This document shows, piece by piece, positions 25,744 to 35,177 of a DNA stretch of 64,000 nucleotides. How positions within the stretch are numbered: the stretch's first letter is position 1; each line of letters opens with the position of its first letter. Below the pieces are notes generated by a model that worked only from the letters and a program-made list of their open reading frames with translations, searched no databases and was not told the DNA's origin. The position numbers and the translations under genes were made by a program. The DNA is from Aquipseudomonas alcaligenes (GTDB taxonomy: Bacteria; Pseudomonadota; Gammaproteobacteria; Pseudomonadales; Pseudomonadaceae): assembly GCF_900156545.1 (NCBI RefSeq), contig NZ_FTNW01000006.1, forward strand, positions 296,078 to 360,077, read 5' to 3'.

Positions 25744-28700
25744 CTAAGCCAACCCGACCTCGCCCTGCTCCACCTTAATCGGCCGCCAGCGGCGCAGCAG
25801 CATATACAGCGTCGGCACCACGAACAGGGTGAAGAAGGTACCGACCAGCAGGCCACCGACGATGACCATGCCGATCTGCTGGCGGCTCTCGGCGCCGGCG
25901 CCGCTGGCGATGGCCAGGGGCACCGCACCGAGGACCATCGCCCCGGTGGTCATCAGGATCGGCCGCAGGCGCTGCAGCGCCGCCTCCAGCACCGCTTCGC
26001 GCAGCTCGCGGCCTTCGCGCAACAGGTGGTTGGCGAACTCGACGATCAGGATGCCGTGTTTGGTGATCAGCCCGATCAGGGTCACCAGGCCAACTTGCGA
26101 GTAGATGTTCAGGGTGCCGCCGAACAGGGTCAGCGCCAGCAGCGCGCCGGCCATCGACAGCGGCACGCTGAAGAGGATGATCAGCGGATCGAGGAAGCTC
26201 TCGAACTGCGCCGCCAGCACCAGGAAGATGAACACCAGGGCCAGCACGAAGATCAGCGCCACCCCGCTCTCGGACTCCTTGAAGTCGCGCGAGGTGCCGG
26301 TGTAGTCGAACTGGGTGTCGGGCGGGAAGATCGCCCTTGCCCTCTCCTCCAGGTGATCCAGCGCCTGGCCCAGGGTGTAGCCGGAGCCGACGTTGGCGGT
26401 GACCGTTACCGCGCGCAGCTGGTTGAAGTGGTTGAGCTCGCGCGGCGCCACGGTCTCGCGCACCTCGATCAGGTTGGACAGCTGCACCATGCTGCCGTCG
26501 CGGCCGCGCACGTAGACACGGTTGAGGTCGTCGGGGTTGCTGCGGTCGACGTCCTGCAGCTGCACCAGCACGTCGTACTGCTCGCCGTTCTGCTTGAAGC
26601 GGGTCACCTGGCGGCTGCCGAACAGGCTCTCCAGGCTGCGGCCGATGGTGGCCACGTCGGTACCCACCGCCACCGCCTGCTCGCGGTTGACCGTGACCTT
26701 GAGTTGCGGCGTGTTGAGCTTGAGGTCGCTGTCCAGGCTCTCCAGGCCAGGGTAGTCGCGCACCTCGGCCAGCAGCTGCTCGACGTAGGGCTGCAGCTCG
26801 GCGTATTCCAGCGAGGAGCGGATCACGAAGTTGACCGGCTGGTTGCGCGCGCTCTGCCCCAGCGGCGGCCGGTTGATCGGGAAGGCGCGCACGCCGGGAA
26901 TGTCCTGCAGCTTGGGCAGCAGCTCGTCGCGGATCTCGAACTGGCTGCGCTCACGCTCGTCCCAGTCCTCCAGCTTCATGAACGACAGGCCCTGGGCCAC
27001 CGTGGGGAAGCCGACGATGACCATGTAGCGGTTGGCCTCGGGGATGGAAGCGTAGGCCTCCTCCAGCTGCCTGGCGTAGCGGCTGGTGTAGCCGAGGGTG
27101 GCGCCGTCCGGGCCGTTGATCGAGCCGACGATGGTGCCGGTGTCCTCGGTCGGCGCCAGCTCGCTGCGCAGGCCGAGGAACAGCCAGGCGCACAGGGCGA
27201 GCATCGCCGCCAGCACCACCAGCACCAGCCACCAGGCGCGCAGCACCCGCTGCAGCAGGCGCCCATAGCCCTGGTTCAGCCCCTCCAGGCCGCGCTCGAT
27301 GACGTTGTACAGGCGACTGTGGCGCTGCTGCGGCGAATGGGCCCTGAGCAGGTAGGCGCACATCATCGGCGACAGGGTCAGGGCGACGAAGCCGGACACC
27401 AGCACGGCGCCGGCCAGGGTCCAGGCGAATTCGGTGAAGAGTTTTCCCGTCGTGCCCTGCATAAAGCCGATCGGCGCGTACACCGCGGCCAGGGTCAGGG
27501 TCATGGCGATCACCGGGAAGGCGATCTCGCGGCTGCCGACAAAGGCCGCCTGCAGTGGGCGCATGCCCTGTTCGATGTGCCGGTGGATGTTCTCCAGCAC
27601 CACGATGGCGTCGTCCACCACCAGGCCGATGGCCAGCACCATGGCCAGCAGGGTCAGGGTGTTGATGGAGAAGCCCATCAGCGCCATCAGCGCGCAGGCG
27701 CCGATCAGCGACACCGGGATGGTCACCAGCGGGATCAGGGTGGCGCGCAGCGAGCGGAGGAACAGGAAGATGATCAGGATGACCAGCAGCACCGCTTCCC
27801 AGATGGTGGTGTAGACGTTGTCGATCGACTCGCGGATGAACTGCGAGTTGTCGTTCGACACCTGCATCTCCATGCCTTCGGGCAGCAGCTTGCGCAGGCT
27901 GGGCAGCGCCTGCTCCAGGCCATCGGAGATGTCCAGCGGGTTGGCCGTGGCCTGCTTGATCATCCCCACGGCCACCGCCGAGCGACCGTTGAAGCGCGCC
28001 AGGGTGCGCTCGTCGGCGGCGCCGATCTCGGCGTGGCCGACGTCGGCCAGGCGCAGCAGGTAGCCGCGCGAGTCGTCGAGGATCAGCTGGTTGAATTGCT
28101 CGGGGGTCTGCAGGTCGGTCTCGGCCAGCACGGAGAACTCGCGCTGCACCGACTCGATGCGCCCGGCGGGAATCTCCACGTTCTGCCGGCGCAGGGCGTC
28201 CTCCACGTCCTGCACGGTGAGGTCGTGGGCGGCCAGCTTCTCCGGATCGAGCCAGATGCGCATGGCATAGGTACGCGCCCCACGGATCAGCACCTCGGAC
28301 ACGCCGGGAATGGTCTGCAGGCGATCCTGCACCACCCGCTCGATCACGTCGGTGATCTCCATGGCGGAGAAGCGCTCGCTGTAGAAGGCCAGCCAGATCA
28401 CCGGCTGGGCGTCGGCCTCGACCTTCTGCACCATGGGCTCGTCGATCTCGCCCGGCAGCAGGCTGCGCACCCGGCCCAGGCGGTCGCGCACGTCGTTGGC
28501 CGCCTCGTCGGAGTCGGTGCCGAGGCGGAACTGCGCGGTGATCTGAGTGTTTTCCGAGCGGCTGATGGAGCTGACGAAATCCAGCCCCTCGATGCCCGAG
28601 AGCACATCCTCGACCGGCTGGGCGACCTGCGATTCCATGATCTCCGGGCTGGCGCCGGGGTACATGACGTTGACCGTGACGATCGGCACGTCAATGTTGG

Positions 28701-28812
28701 GGTATTCGCGCACCGGCAGACGCTGGTAGGCCAGCAGGCCGAGCAGCACGATGATCAGCGACAGCACGGTGGCGAACACCGGCCGGCGGATGCAGACATC
28801 GGACAGGGTCAT
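25744..28812 (-). CDS. RND-family efflux permease (HAE1 type)
   Basis: 1022 residues, inner-membrane proton-driven pump. The N-terminal helix MTLSDVCIRRPVFATVLSLI is typical, followed by PGASPEIMESQVAQPVED, the proton-relay pair in LAIGLVVDDAIVVLENI, and the matching lysine in GLITKHGILIVEFANHLLREG. Two large periplasmic loops are present. The start overlaps the adaptor stop by four bases. Closest in style to the two-gene RND pumps of Pseudomonas that rely on a remote outer-membrane channel; no OprM-type gene or TetR/MarR regulator is adjacent. The substrate is unknown. Confidence 0.92.
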   Translation of the reverse strand: MTLSDVCIRRPVFATVLSLIIVLLGLLAYQRLPVREYPNIDVPIVTVNVMYPGASPEIMESQVAQPVEDVLSGIEGLDFVSSISRSENTQITAQFRLGTDSDEAANDVRDRLGRVRSLLPGEIDEPMVQKVEADAQPVIWLAFYSERFSAMEITDVIERVVQDRLQTIPGVSEVLIRGARTYAMRIWLDPEKLAAHDLTVQDVEDALRRQNVEIPAGRIESVQREFSVLAETDLQTPEQFNQLILDDSRGYLLRLADVGHAEIGAADERTLARFNGRSAVAVGMIKQATANPLDISDGLEQALPSLRKLLPEGMEMQVSNDNSQFIRESIDNVYTTIWEAVLLVILIIFLFLRSLRATLIPLVTIPVSLIGACALMALMGFSINTLTLLAMVLAIGLVVDDAIVVLENIHRHIEQGMRPLQAAFVGSREIAFPVIAMTLTLAAVYAPIGFMQGTTGKLFTEFAWTLAGAVLVSGFVALTLSPMMCAYLLRAHSPQQRHSRLYNVIERGLEGLNQGYGRLLQRVLRAWWLVLVVLAAMLALCAWLFLGLRSELAPTEDTGTIVGSINGPDGATLGYTSRYARQLEEAYASIPEANRYMVIVGFPTVAQGLSFMKLEDWDERERSQFEIRDELLPKLQDIPGVRAFPINRPPLGQSARNQPVNFVIRSSLEYAELQPYVEQLLAEVRDYPGLESLDSDLKLNTPQLKVTVNREQAVAVGTDVATIGRSLESLFGSRQVTRFKQNGEQYDVLVQLQDVDRSNPDDLNRVYVRGRDGSMVQLSNLIEVRETVAPRELNHFNQLRAVTVTANVGSGYTLGQALDHLEERARAIFPPDTQFDYTGTSRDFKESESGVALIFVLALVFIFLVLAAQFESFLDPLIILFSVPLSMAGALLALTLFGGTLNIYSQVGLVTLIGLITKHGILIVEFANHLLREGRELREAVLEAALQRLRPILMTTGAMVLGAVPLAIASGAGAESRQQIGMVIVGGLLVGTFFTLFVVPTLYMLLRRWRPIKVEQGEVGLA

Positions 28813-29837
28813 TGCGCCTCACCCCGCGCCACGCTGCGCACCTCGCGACCCGGCGCGACCTTCTGCCAGCCGGCGCTGATCAGCGTTTCGCTGCCGTCCA
28901 GGCCCTCGACCACCTCGGCCTTGCCGCGCTGGCGCTGGCCCAGGCGGATCTGCCGGCGTTCGACCTTGCCATCCACCACCAGGTTGACGAACAGCTGCTG
29001 GCCCAGCGGCATCACCGCCTCTTCCGGAATCAGCAGGGCCTGCGGACGCTCGGCGAGGATCACTGACACTTTGACGAACTGCCCGGGCTTGAGGCGCTGA
29101 TCGGCATTGGCTACCTGCGCGCGTAGCGCCTGGCTGCGGCCGACTTCGTCCAGACGCGGGTTGAGGGCGATGATCTCGCCACGGAAACGCTCGCCGGGAT
29201 AGGCGTCCAGGCTCAGCTCGATGGCCTGGCCCAGGCGCACCTGGCTGACCGCTTTCTGCGGGATGCGGAAGTCCACCTTGAGCGGGTCGAGCACTTCCAG
29301 GTTGACGATATCGTCGCCGGCGCTGAGGTAGTCGCCGGCGCTGACCAGGCGCAGGCCGAGCACGCCATCGTAGGGCGCGCGAATTTGCGTCTTGTCCAGG
29401 CGTGCCTGCGCCAGGGCCAGGCTGGCGCGCGCCGCCTGCAGCTGCGACTGCGCCTCGTCGAGGGTCTGCGCATTGCTGGCGCCGCGCTTGAACAGCATCT
29501 GCGTGCGCTCGAAGCTCTTCTCGGCCAGGTCCAGGTTGGCGCGGGCCTGGGCCAGCTCGGCGCGGGCGATGGCGTCATCCAGGCTGACCAGCAGCTCGCC
29601 GGCCTTGACCGCCTGGCCCTCGCGGAACTGCAGGCTGGCGACGCGGCCGTCGACTTCCGGACGGATCATGGTCGACTCGTCCGAACGCAGCGAACCGAAA
29701 GTCACCAGTTCGTCGCGCACCAGCGCCCGCTCGGGCTGCACCACTTCCACCCGCGGAGGTCGCTCGGCCAGGGCCGCCGGCGCGGCGATGGCGAGCAGGG
29801 AAGCGATGAACAGAGCGTGACGGCGGCGGGTAGTCAT
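28809..29837 (-). CDS. RND efflux periplasmic adaptor (membrane fusion protein)
   Basis: 342 residues. The signal peptide ends SLLAIAAPAALA, then come a barrel-sandwich segment (VDGRVASLQFREGQAVKAGELLVSLDD), an alpha-hairpin (about 90-150, ALAQARLDKTQI), the second half RAPYDGVLGLRLVSAGDYLSAGDDI, and beta-barrel and membrane-proximal domains. No lipobox cysteine, so it is probably a soluble or signal-anchored adaptor linking the pump encoded next to an outer-membrane factor. Ribosome-binding site AGGTCG before ATG. An 81-bp gap separates it from the ABC genes on the same strand. Confidence 0.9.
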   Translation of the reverse strand: MTTRRRHALFIASLLAIAAPAALAERPPRVEVVQPERALVRDELVTFGSLRSDESTMIRPEVDGRVASLQFREGQAVKAGELLVSLDDAIARAELAQARANLDLAEKSFERTQMLFKRGASNAQTLDEAQSQLQAARASLALAQARLDKTQIRAPYDGVLGLRLVSAGDYLSAGDDIVNLEVLDPLKVDFRIPQKAVSQVRLGQAIELSLDAYPGERFRGEIIALNPRLDEVGRSQALRAQVANADQRLKPGQFVKVSVILAERPQALLIPEEAVMPLGQQLFVNLVVDGKVERRQIRLGQRQRGKAEVVEGLDGSETLISAGWQKVAPGREVRSVARGEAQ

Positions 29838-29918
29838 CGAGCGACCTCTTGTTGTCCAAGTGGTCGAGTCTACCGATGCCGGGTGGGCTTGCCGACCGCC
29901 GCAAATGTTACGCGATGC

Positions 29919-30698
29919 TTACTGGCGCATGCCTCGGCCGCTCTTCAGCAGGCGAATGCAGACGATGTAGAGCACTGTGCTGGCCAGCAGCATCATGCCG
30001 ATGGCGATGCCGATGTTGATGTCGGACACCCCGAGGATGCCGTAGCGGAAGGCGTTGACCATGTGCAGGATGGGGTTGGCCAGCGACACCGTCTGCCAGA
30101 ACTCGGGCAGCAGGCTGATCGAGTAGAACACCCCGCCCAGGTAGGTCAACGGCGTCAGCACGAAGGTCGGGATGATCGAGATATCGTCGAAGTTGCGCGC
30201 ATACACCGCGTTGATGAAGCCACCCAGGGAGAAGGTGATGGCGGTGAGCAGGATCACCAGCACCGTCACGCCCAGGTGGTGCACCTGCAGCTGGGTAAAG
30301 AACAGCGACAGCAGGGTGACGATGAAGGCCACTGCCAGGCCGCGCAGGGCGCCGCCAATGGTGTAGCCGATCAGGATGGTGTGCGGCGATACCGGCGACA
30401 CCAGCAGCTCCTCGACGTTGCGCTGGAACTTGCTGGAGAAGAAGCTCGACACCACGTTGCTGTAGGAGTTGGTGATCACCGACATCATGATCAGGCCGGG
30501 CACGATGAACTCCATGTAGGAGTACTGACCCACGCCGCCGACCTGGCTGCCGATCAGGCGGCCGAAGATCACGAAGTACAGGGCCATGGTGATGGCCGGC
30601 GGCAGCAGGGTCTGCGCCCAGATACGCATGAAGCGGCGCACTTCGCGGCGCACGATGGTCTGCAGGGCGACCCAGTTGGAGGCGAGTTCCGGGCTCAT
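29919..30698 (-). CDS. ABC-2 type transporter permease (YadH-like)
   Basis: 259 residues, six predicted membrane helices. The ABC-2 motif is present (GLIMMSVITNSYSN and the SPVSPHTILIGYTIGG segment after the second helix). The start ATG 30698 overlaps the stop of the ATPase gene by four bases, so the pair is coupled. Together they form a YadGH-like exporter of unknown substrate. A much longer frame upstream is only the shadow of the ATPase gene. Confidence 0.9.
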   Translation of the reverse strand: MSPELASNWVALQTIVRREVRRFMRIWAQTLLPPAITMALYFVIFGRLIGSQVGGVGQYSYMEFIVPGLIMMSVITNSYSNVVSSFFSSKFQRNVEELLVSPVSPHTILIGYTIGGALRGLAVAFIVTLLSLFFTQLQVHHLGVTVLVILLTAITFSLGGFINAVYARNFDDISIIPTFVLTPLTYLGGVFYSISLLPEFWQTVSLANPILHMVNAFRYGILGVSDINIGIAIGMMLLASTVLYIVCIRLLKSGRGMRQ

Positions 30699-31627
30699 TT
30701 GGCCACCTTTTCCAGGTTCTTCTCGACCAGGGAGACGAACAGCTCCTCCAGGCGGTTGCTCTTGTTGCGCAGGCTCAGCACCTCGACCTTCTGCGCGGCC
30801 AGTTGGCGGAACAGGTCGTTGATGCCCTGGCTCTTCTCCACCTGCACTTCCAGGGTGTGGTCGTCGACCAGCTGCGCCGGGTAGCCACTCAGCTGCGGCA
30901 TGACCAGCGTCGCTTCCTTGAGGTCGAGCAGGAAGGTTTCCACGTGCAGCGTCTTCAGCAGGTCCTTCATGCTGGAGCGCTCGACGATGCGGCCGTGGTC
31001 GATGATGCCGATGTTGCGGCAGAGCTGCTCGGCCTCTTCCAGGTAGTGGGTGGTGAGGATGATGGTGATGCCCTGCTGGTTCAGCTCGGTGAGGAAGCTC
31101 CACATCGAGCGGCGCAGCTCGATGTCGACGCCGGCGGTCGGCTCATCGAGGATCAGCAGGCGCGGCTGGTGGATCAGCGCGCGGGCGATCATCAGACGGC
31201 GCTTCATGCCGCCGGACAGCTCGCGCGAGGCGTTATTGCGCTTGTCCCACAGGCCGAGCTGGGTCAGGTACTGCTCGGCACGCTCCTTGGCCAGCTTGAG
31301 CGGGATGCCGTAGTAGCCGGCCTGGGTGGTGAGGATGTCGAAGCACTTCTCGAACTGGTTGAAGTTGAACTCCTGCGGCACCACGCCGAGGCAGCGCTTG
31401 AGGCCGGAAGGATCGCGATCGAGGTCATGGCCGAACACCTCGACCGTGCCGCCGCTCTTGTTCACCAGGGTGGAGAGGATGCCGATGGTGGTGGACTTGC
31501 CGGCGCCGTTGGGGCCCAGCAGGGCGAAGAAGTCGCCCTCTTCCACCTCCAGGTCGATGCCCTTGAGGGCCTGGAAGCCGTTGGCGTAGGTCTTGGTCAG
31601 CTGCCGGATGGACAGAGCGGAGGTCAT
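30695..31627 (-). CDS. ABC transporter ATP-binding protein (YadG-like)
   Basis: 310 residues. Walker A GPNGAGKST near residue 38, Q-loop VPQEFNFNQFE, signature LSGGMKRRL, Walker B LLILDEPTAGVD, switch histidine in ILTTHYLEEAE. The C-terminal 80 residues are an extra domain common in DrrA/YadG-type ATPases. It drives the permease encoded immediately downstream. A good promoter (31660-31687) lies just upstream. Confidence 0.93.
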   Translation of the reverse strand: MTSALSIRQLTKTYANGFQALKGIDLEVEEGDFFALLGPNGAGKSTTIGILSTLVNKSGGTVEVFGHDLDRDPSGLKRCLGVVPQEFNFNQFEKCFDILTTQAGYYGIPLKLAKERAEQYLTQLGLWDKRNNASRELSGGMKRRLMIARALIHQPRLLILDEPTAGVDIELRRSMWSFLTELNQQGITIILTTHYLEEAEQLCRNIGIIDHGRIVERSSMKDLLKTLHVETFLLDLKEATLVMPQLSGYPAQLVDDHTLEVQVEKSQGINDLFRQLAAQKVEVLSLRNKSNRLEELFVSLVEKNLEKVAK

Positions 31628-31659
31628 GGTGTGCGCTTACTTCGGCAAGGGAATGGCTT

Positions 31660-31687
31660 AGATAAGGTCGCGCGCGGCTATTTGCAA
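31660..31687 (-). promoter_or_regulatory. Putative sigma-70 promoter of the ABC transporter operon
   Basis: Minus strand TTGCAA (31682-31687), 16-nt spacer, TTATCT (31660-31665), 32 bases before the ATPase start. Confidence 0.55.
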
Positions 31688-31748
31688 CCTCTGGTTACAG
31701 GCTAGCCTGCCCGCGCGGCGCCGCGAAAAGAAGCCCGCCGGACTGATG

Positions 31749-32423
31749 TCAGCTATCGACGCGCTTCATGGCGGCGACTTCGGCCTGCAGGTCGCCGCGC
31801 AGGAAGGCCGAATCCACCGCGAACAGGTGCGGGTAGCACTGGCGCAGGTGAGCGAAGAACAGCTCCACCGGCAGATCGTCGAACTGGCCGTGGTCGACCA
31901 GATACTCCATGTAGCGCTCGCCCTCGGCATTGAAGGGGTGGAACACGCTGTCCGTGCGCCCGTCGAACTCCAGCGGCGCTACCTTGAACAGGCGACATAG
32001 CGCCAGGTTGAAGGCCGGCGTGGCCTTGACCCAGCGTCCCTCGAGGAACAGCTCGGTGTAGCCATGCATGGCGAACACTTCGCTGCGCAGCATCTCGATC
32101 AGGCGCGGGGTGGACAGGTGATTGCGCACGTCGGCCAGGCCGATGCGCGCGGGAATCCCGCAGTGCCGCGCGCAGGCCGCCAGCAGCAGGGCCTTGGGCA
32201 CGCAGTAGGACTCCCCCGCTGCCAGCGCGTGGCTGGCTTTGAGCGTCTGGTGGTCGGCGCTGAACGCGTAGGGGTTGTAGCGGATCTCGTCGCGCACCGC
32301 CCTATACAGGTTGACCGCCTGTTCGCGTGGGTCGCGGCTGGCACCGCGCCAGCGCTCGGCGAAGTCGACGACCAGCGGGTGATCGCTGTCGATGAAGCGG
32401 GCGGGGCTGAGGCTGGCGTGCAT
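31749..32423 (-). CDS. Transglutaminase-like cysteine peptidase-fold protein
   Basis: 224 residues. The transglutaminase-like core has the nucleophile region AAGESYCVPKALLLAACARHCGIPARIG (Cys near residue 74) and the histidine in MHGYTELFLEGRWVKATPAFN. The third catalytic position, usually Asp in a VDP-type motif, reads TPAFN here and may use Asn. No signal peptide, so it is cytoplasmic. Such proteins are often amidases or proteases of unknown target. Single gene between the ABC operon and the PA2817-like gene. Confidence 0.8.
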   Translation of the reverse strand: MHASLSPARFIDSDHPLVVDFAERWRGASRDPREQAVNLYRAVRDEIRYNPYAFSADHQTLKASHALAAGESYCVPKALLLAACARHCGIPARIGLADVRNHLSTPRLIEMLRSEVFAMHGYTELFLEGRWVKATPAFNLALCRLFKVAPLEFDGRTDSVFHPFNAEGERYMEYLVDHGQFDDLPVELFFAHLRQCYPHLFAVDSAFLRGDLQAEVAAMKRVDS

Positions 32424-32561
32424 GCATGTCTCCCTGTTTGCCCCAGTCTAACGGCGCCACCCTGCGCCGAAAGCGGCAATCCGGCCAAGCATGGCGGCCC
32501 TGTCGCCGCGCGGTGTGCCTCTCTATAATCCGCGTCCGCTCATGTTATCAGGACTCGCACC

Positions 32562-32972
32562 ATGGCTACCCACTACCTCGACCATCATCTCGCCCTGCTC
32601 GCCCATCTGCGCGGCATCCTGGTCGCCCTGGGCGAAGCCGAACAGGTGGAGGACGACAGCCACGCGCTGTTCCTCGAACGTTTCGACGAGCTGGTCGCGC
32701 AGCTGCCCAGCGATCCAGAGAGCAGCCAGTACCTGGGCCAGGACATCATCAGCCAGGTGTTCCATCGCTACCCGCAGATCGCCCATCTGGTGCCGCGCGA
32801 TCTGCTGTGGTTCTTCGGCGGCGACTGCCTGCACTTCATGCCGGATGAGGAAATCGCCCTCTACCAGCGCCTCGACGAGCGCCGCTTCGAGGCCGAGGAG
32901 AACGACGAGCCGTTCGACTGGAACCGGGAAAAACAGCTGCTGGCCCTGCCCGACGACAGCGCCCAGCACTGA
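32562..32972 (+). CDS. PA2817-family conserved protein
   Basis: 136 residues, acidic, helical, no signal or membrane helix. Sequence such as VPRDLLWFFGGDCLHFMPDEEIALYQRLDERRF is of the Pseudomonas PA2817 family type; function unknown. ATG 32562 is the first good start; a strong terminator follows the stop. Confidence 0.75.
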   Translation: MATHYLDHHLALLAHLRGILVALGEAEQVEDDSHALFLERFDELVAQLPSDPESSQYLGQDIISQVFHRYPQIAHLVPRDLLWFFGGDCLHFMPDEEIALYQRLDERRFEAEENDEPFDWNREKQLLALPDDSAQH

Positions 32973-32975
32973 AAC

Positions 32976-33006
32976 GAAAAAGCCCCGCTGATGCGGGGCT
33001 TTTTTC
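32976..33006 (+). terminator. Intrinsic terminator of the PA2817-like gene
   Basis: Stem AAAAGCCCCGC/GCGGGGCTTTT with a 4-nt loop and six T residues, five bases after the stop codon. Confidence 0.9.
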
Positions 33007-33026
33007 ATGGCCTTACGGCACAAACG

Positions 33027-33053
33027 AAAACGCCACCCGAGTGGGTGGCGTTT
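33027..33053 (-). terminator. Terminator of the tRNA-Glu/Gly operon
   Basis: Minus strand CGCCACCC-ACTC-GGGTGGCG followed by TTTTCGTTTG, eight bases after the CCA of the last tRNA-Gly. Confidence 0.8.
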
Positions 33054-33061
33054 CGTGAATT

Positions 33062-33137
<76 letters not shown>

Positions 33138-33138
33138 A

Positions 33139-33214
33139 TGGCGTCCCCTAGGGGACTCGAACCCCTGTTACCGCCGTGAAAGGGCGGTGTCCTAGGCCAC
33201 TAGACGAAGGGGAC
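33139..33214 (-). tRNA. tRNA-Glu (anticodon TTC), copy 1
   Basis: 76-nt cloverleaf. Acceptor GTCCCCT pairs with AGGGGAC; anticodon loop CTTTCAC in stem CCGCC/GGCGG; CCA encoded. One base separates it from tRNA-Gly copy 1. Confidence 0.97.
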
Positions 33215-33311
33215 GTGGCCAGGAGCTTATAACAGCTTCCCGAATTGCCAGACTGTGTTGCCACACCCTGGACTTTATCCGAAACCTCACCGGTGTGAGA
33301 CTTCGAGAATT

Positions 33312-33387
<76 letters not shown>

Positions 33388-33389
33388 AA

Positions 33390-33465
33390 TGGCGTCCCCT
33401 AGGGGACTCGAACCCCTGTTACCGCCGTGAAAGGGCGGTGTCCTAGGCCACTAGACGAAGGGGAC
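33390..33465 (-). tRNA. tRNA-Glu (anticodon TTC), copy 2
   Basis: Identical 76-nt tRNA-Glu gene, first gene of the four-tRNA transcript. Two bases separate it from tRNA-Gly copy 2; a strong promoter lies 72 bases upstream. Confidence 0.97.
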
Positions 33466-33536
33466 GTGGCCCGGAGCTTACAACAGCTTTCCGGCTTCTT
33501 GCGAATCCGTTGCCGTCATCGCTTGAAGTGGCGCGC

Positions 33537-33565
33537 ATTCTAGGGAGCCGACCGAAGAGCGTCAA
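33537..33565 (-). promoter_or_regulatory. Sigma-70 promoter of the tRNA-Glu/Gly operon
   Basis: Minus strand TTGACG (33560-33565), 17-nt spacer, TAGAAT (33537-33542), GC-rich discriminator GCGCGCC, and an A/T-rich UP-like tract at 33572-33598. Confidence 0.85.
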
Positions 33566-33685
33566 GCCTCATTCAAAACTTTTTTTAAATCAAAGACTTC
33601 GATTCATAAATTGATCCAGCGCTATCAGCCCAATGGCGAAGGCACTACACTCGGCACATCAAGAAGCGCCTCGGGAGTTTTCACG

Positions 33686-34453
33686 GTGTCCCCACTCGTC
33701 ATCACCGCTCTGATTATCGCTGGCATAGTGGTGCTGTTCGTCATTGGCTATATCAACCATATGGTCGAGAACAGCAAACTGGAGAAAGCCCGGCTCAAGG
33801 CGGATTTGAATGACCGGGTGCGCCGCAGCCGTGACGTGTCGGAGAACATGCCCGGGCAGCTGATGAGCCCCGCGCTCAAGGTGCTGCTCAGCCGTTTCGA
33901 ACTGCACTACGGCGAACGCCTGCTGGCCCTGGACAAGCAGAACATCAACCTGATGGGCCGCCTGAGCGAACTGCGCGAGCTGATCGCCAAGGGCGACAGT
34001 GCCCCGGTACGCAATCCGCCTCAGCCGATCCTGACTGAAGCCAAGGCGAAAGATATTCGCTTCCTGCTGGAGAACCTCCACGGCCAGATCAACCGCGCCG
34101 CGCAGGATGGCGTTCTGCCGGCCAACGAGGCCAAGCGCTGGCTGGGTGAGTTGCGTCATCTCCTGGTACAGCTGCACTTCGAGTTCTTCAGCAACCTTGG
34201 CCAGCAATCCATGCAGCAGGGCCACCCCGGTCAGGCTCGGCTGGCCTACGAGCGCGGCGTGCAGTACCTGCGCAAGCAGCCCGACCCCGAGCGCTACAAG
34301 ACCCAGCTCAAACAGCTGGAGGATTTGCTGGCGCGCGCCAACGCAGTAGTTCTGGAAAAAGCCAAACCGGCCGAACACGAGCCCAGCGAACTCACCGAGG
34401 GCCTGAAAACGCTCGGTGAAGAGGACTGGAAGAAGAAGAACATCTACGACTGA
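33686..34453 (+). CDS. Membrane-anchored hypothetical protein with long helical domain
   Basis: 255 residues. One N-terminal membrane helix (VSPLVITALIIAGIVVLFVIGYI, about 3-24), then a cytoplasmic, charged, largely helical region. Segment LARLAYERGVQYLRKQPDPERYKTQL-like (about 190-225) resembles a TPR-type helix pair. I do not recognise the family beyond its being conserved in Pseudomonas next to a GST gene. GTG 33686 is chosen because GGGAG lies eight bases upstream; the frame extends to an ATG at 33611, but that would put polar sequence before the helix and overlap the promoter region of the tRNA operon. It probably shares a transcript with the GST gene 20 bases downstream. Confidence 0.75.
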   Translation: MSPLVITALIIAGIVVLFVIGYINHMVENSKLEKARLKADLNDRVRRSRDVSENMPGQLMSPALKVLLSRFELHYGERLLALDKQNINLMGRLSELRELIAKGDSAPVRNPPQPILTEAKAKDIRFLLENLHGQINRAAQDGVLPANEAKRWLGELRHLLVQLHFEFFSNLGQQSMQQGHPGQARLAYERGVQYLRKQPDPERYKTQLKQLEDLLARANAVVLEKAKPAEHEPSELTEGLKTLGEEDWKKKNIYD

Positions 34454-34473
34454 TTCTCTGCCGAGGAACCTCA

Positions 34474-35136
34474 ATGAGCCGGATCGTCTACGGTGCCCCG
34501 CTGTCGCCGTTCGTGCGCAAGCTGCGCCTGTGTCTGCAGGAAAAGGGCCTGGACTACCAACTGGAGATCATCACCCCCTTCGGCCAGCCCGACTGGTATC
34601 GCGAGCTCAACCCGCTGGGCCGCATTCCAGCCCTCCGTGATGGCGACCTGACCCTGGCCGACTCCAGCGTGATCTGCCAGTACCTGGAAGAACAGTATCC
34701 CGACAGCCTGCGTCTGTTCGGCCAGTCCCCCGTGCAGGCGGCACGCATACGCTGGCTGGAGAAGTACGCCGATTACGAGCTGGCGCCACTGTGCACCTTC
34801 GCGGTGTTCCGCAACCGTCTGCTCAAGCCCATGCTGGGCCAGAGCTGCGACGAAGAGGCCGTACAGGCCGCCCTGAATGACAAGCTGCCCAGGCATTTCG
34901 ATTATCTCGAACAGACCCTGGGCACTGCCGATTACTTCGTCAACGACACGCTCAGCCAAGCCGATCTGGCGATCTACTGCCAGCTGCAGAACATGGCGCA
35001 TGGCGGCGAGCTGGCGGACGAGGCACGCTGGCCCGGGCTGGCTGCGCACTTCCGACGCATCCAGGCGCGCGACTCGGTGCAGAGCTTGCTACCCGGCGAA
35101 CTCAAGGTGGTCTCCAAGGTCAGCGGCAAAGCCTGA
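34474..35136 (+). CDS. Glutathione S-transferase family protein
   Basis: 220 residues. The N-terminal thioredoxin-like domain has YGAPLSPFVRKLRLCLQEKGLDYQ with the active-site serine in LSPFVRK, the cis-proline loop GRIPALRDGD and the glutathione contact ADSSVICQYLEE. The C-terminal all-helical domain (about 90-210) has QADLAIYCQLQNM. Predicted cytosolic conjugating enzyme or glutathione-dependent reductase; substrate unknown. A terminator follows ten bases after the stop. Confidence 0.9.
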   Translation: MSRIVYGAPLSPFVRKLRLCLQEKGLDYQLEIITPFGQPDWYRELNPLGRIPALRDGDLTLADSSVICQYLEEQYPDSLRLFGQSPVQAARIRWLEKYADYELAPLCTFAVFRNRLLKPMLGQSCDEEAVQAALNDKLPRHFDYLEQTLGTADYFVNDTLSQADLAIYCQLQNMAHGGELADEARWPGLAAHFRRIQARDSVQSLLPGELKVVSKVSGKA

Positions 35137-35145
35137 CCACCCACC

Positions 35146-35172
35146 AAAAGCCCGGCATGAGCCGGGCTTTTT
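35146..35172. terminator. Bidirectional terminator between GST and fRMsr genes
   Basis: Stem AAAGCCCGGC/GCCGGGCTTT with a 4-nt loop and T run. Confidence 0.88.
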
Positions 35173-35177
35173 CATGC

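Noticed and set aside
25696..29100. 1134-codon plus-strand open frame over the RND genes
   Set aside because: High-GC antisense shadow rich in His, Gln and Gly; the minus strand has two canonical RND proteins.
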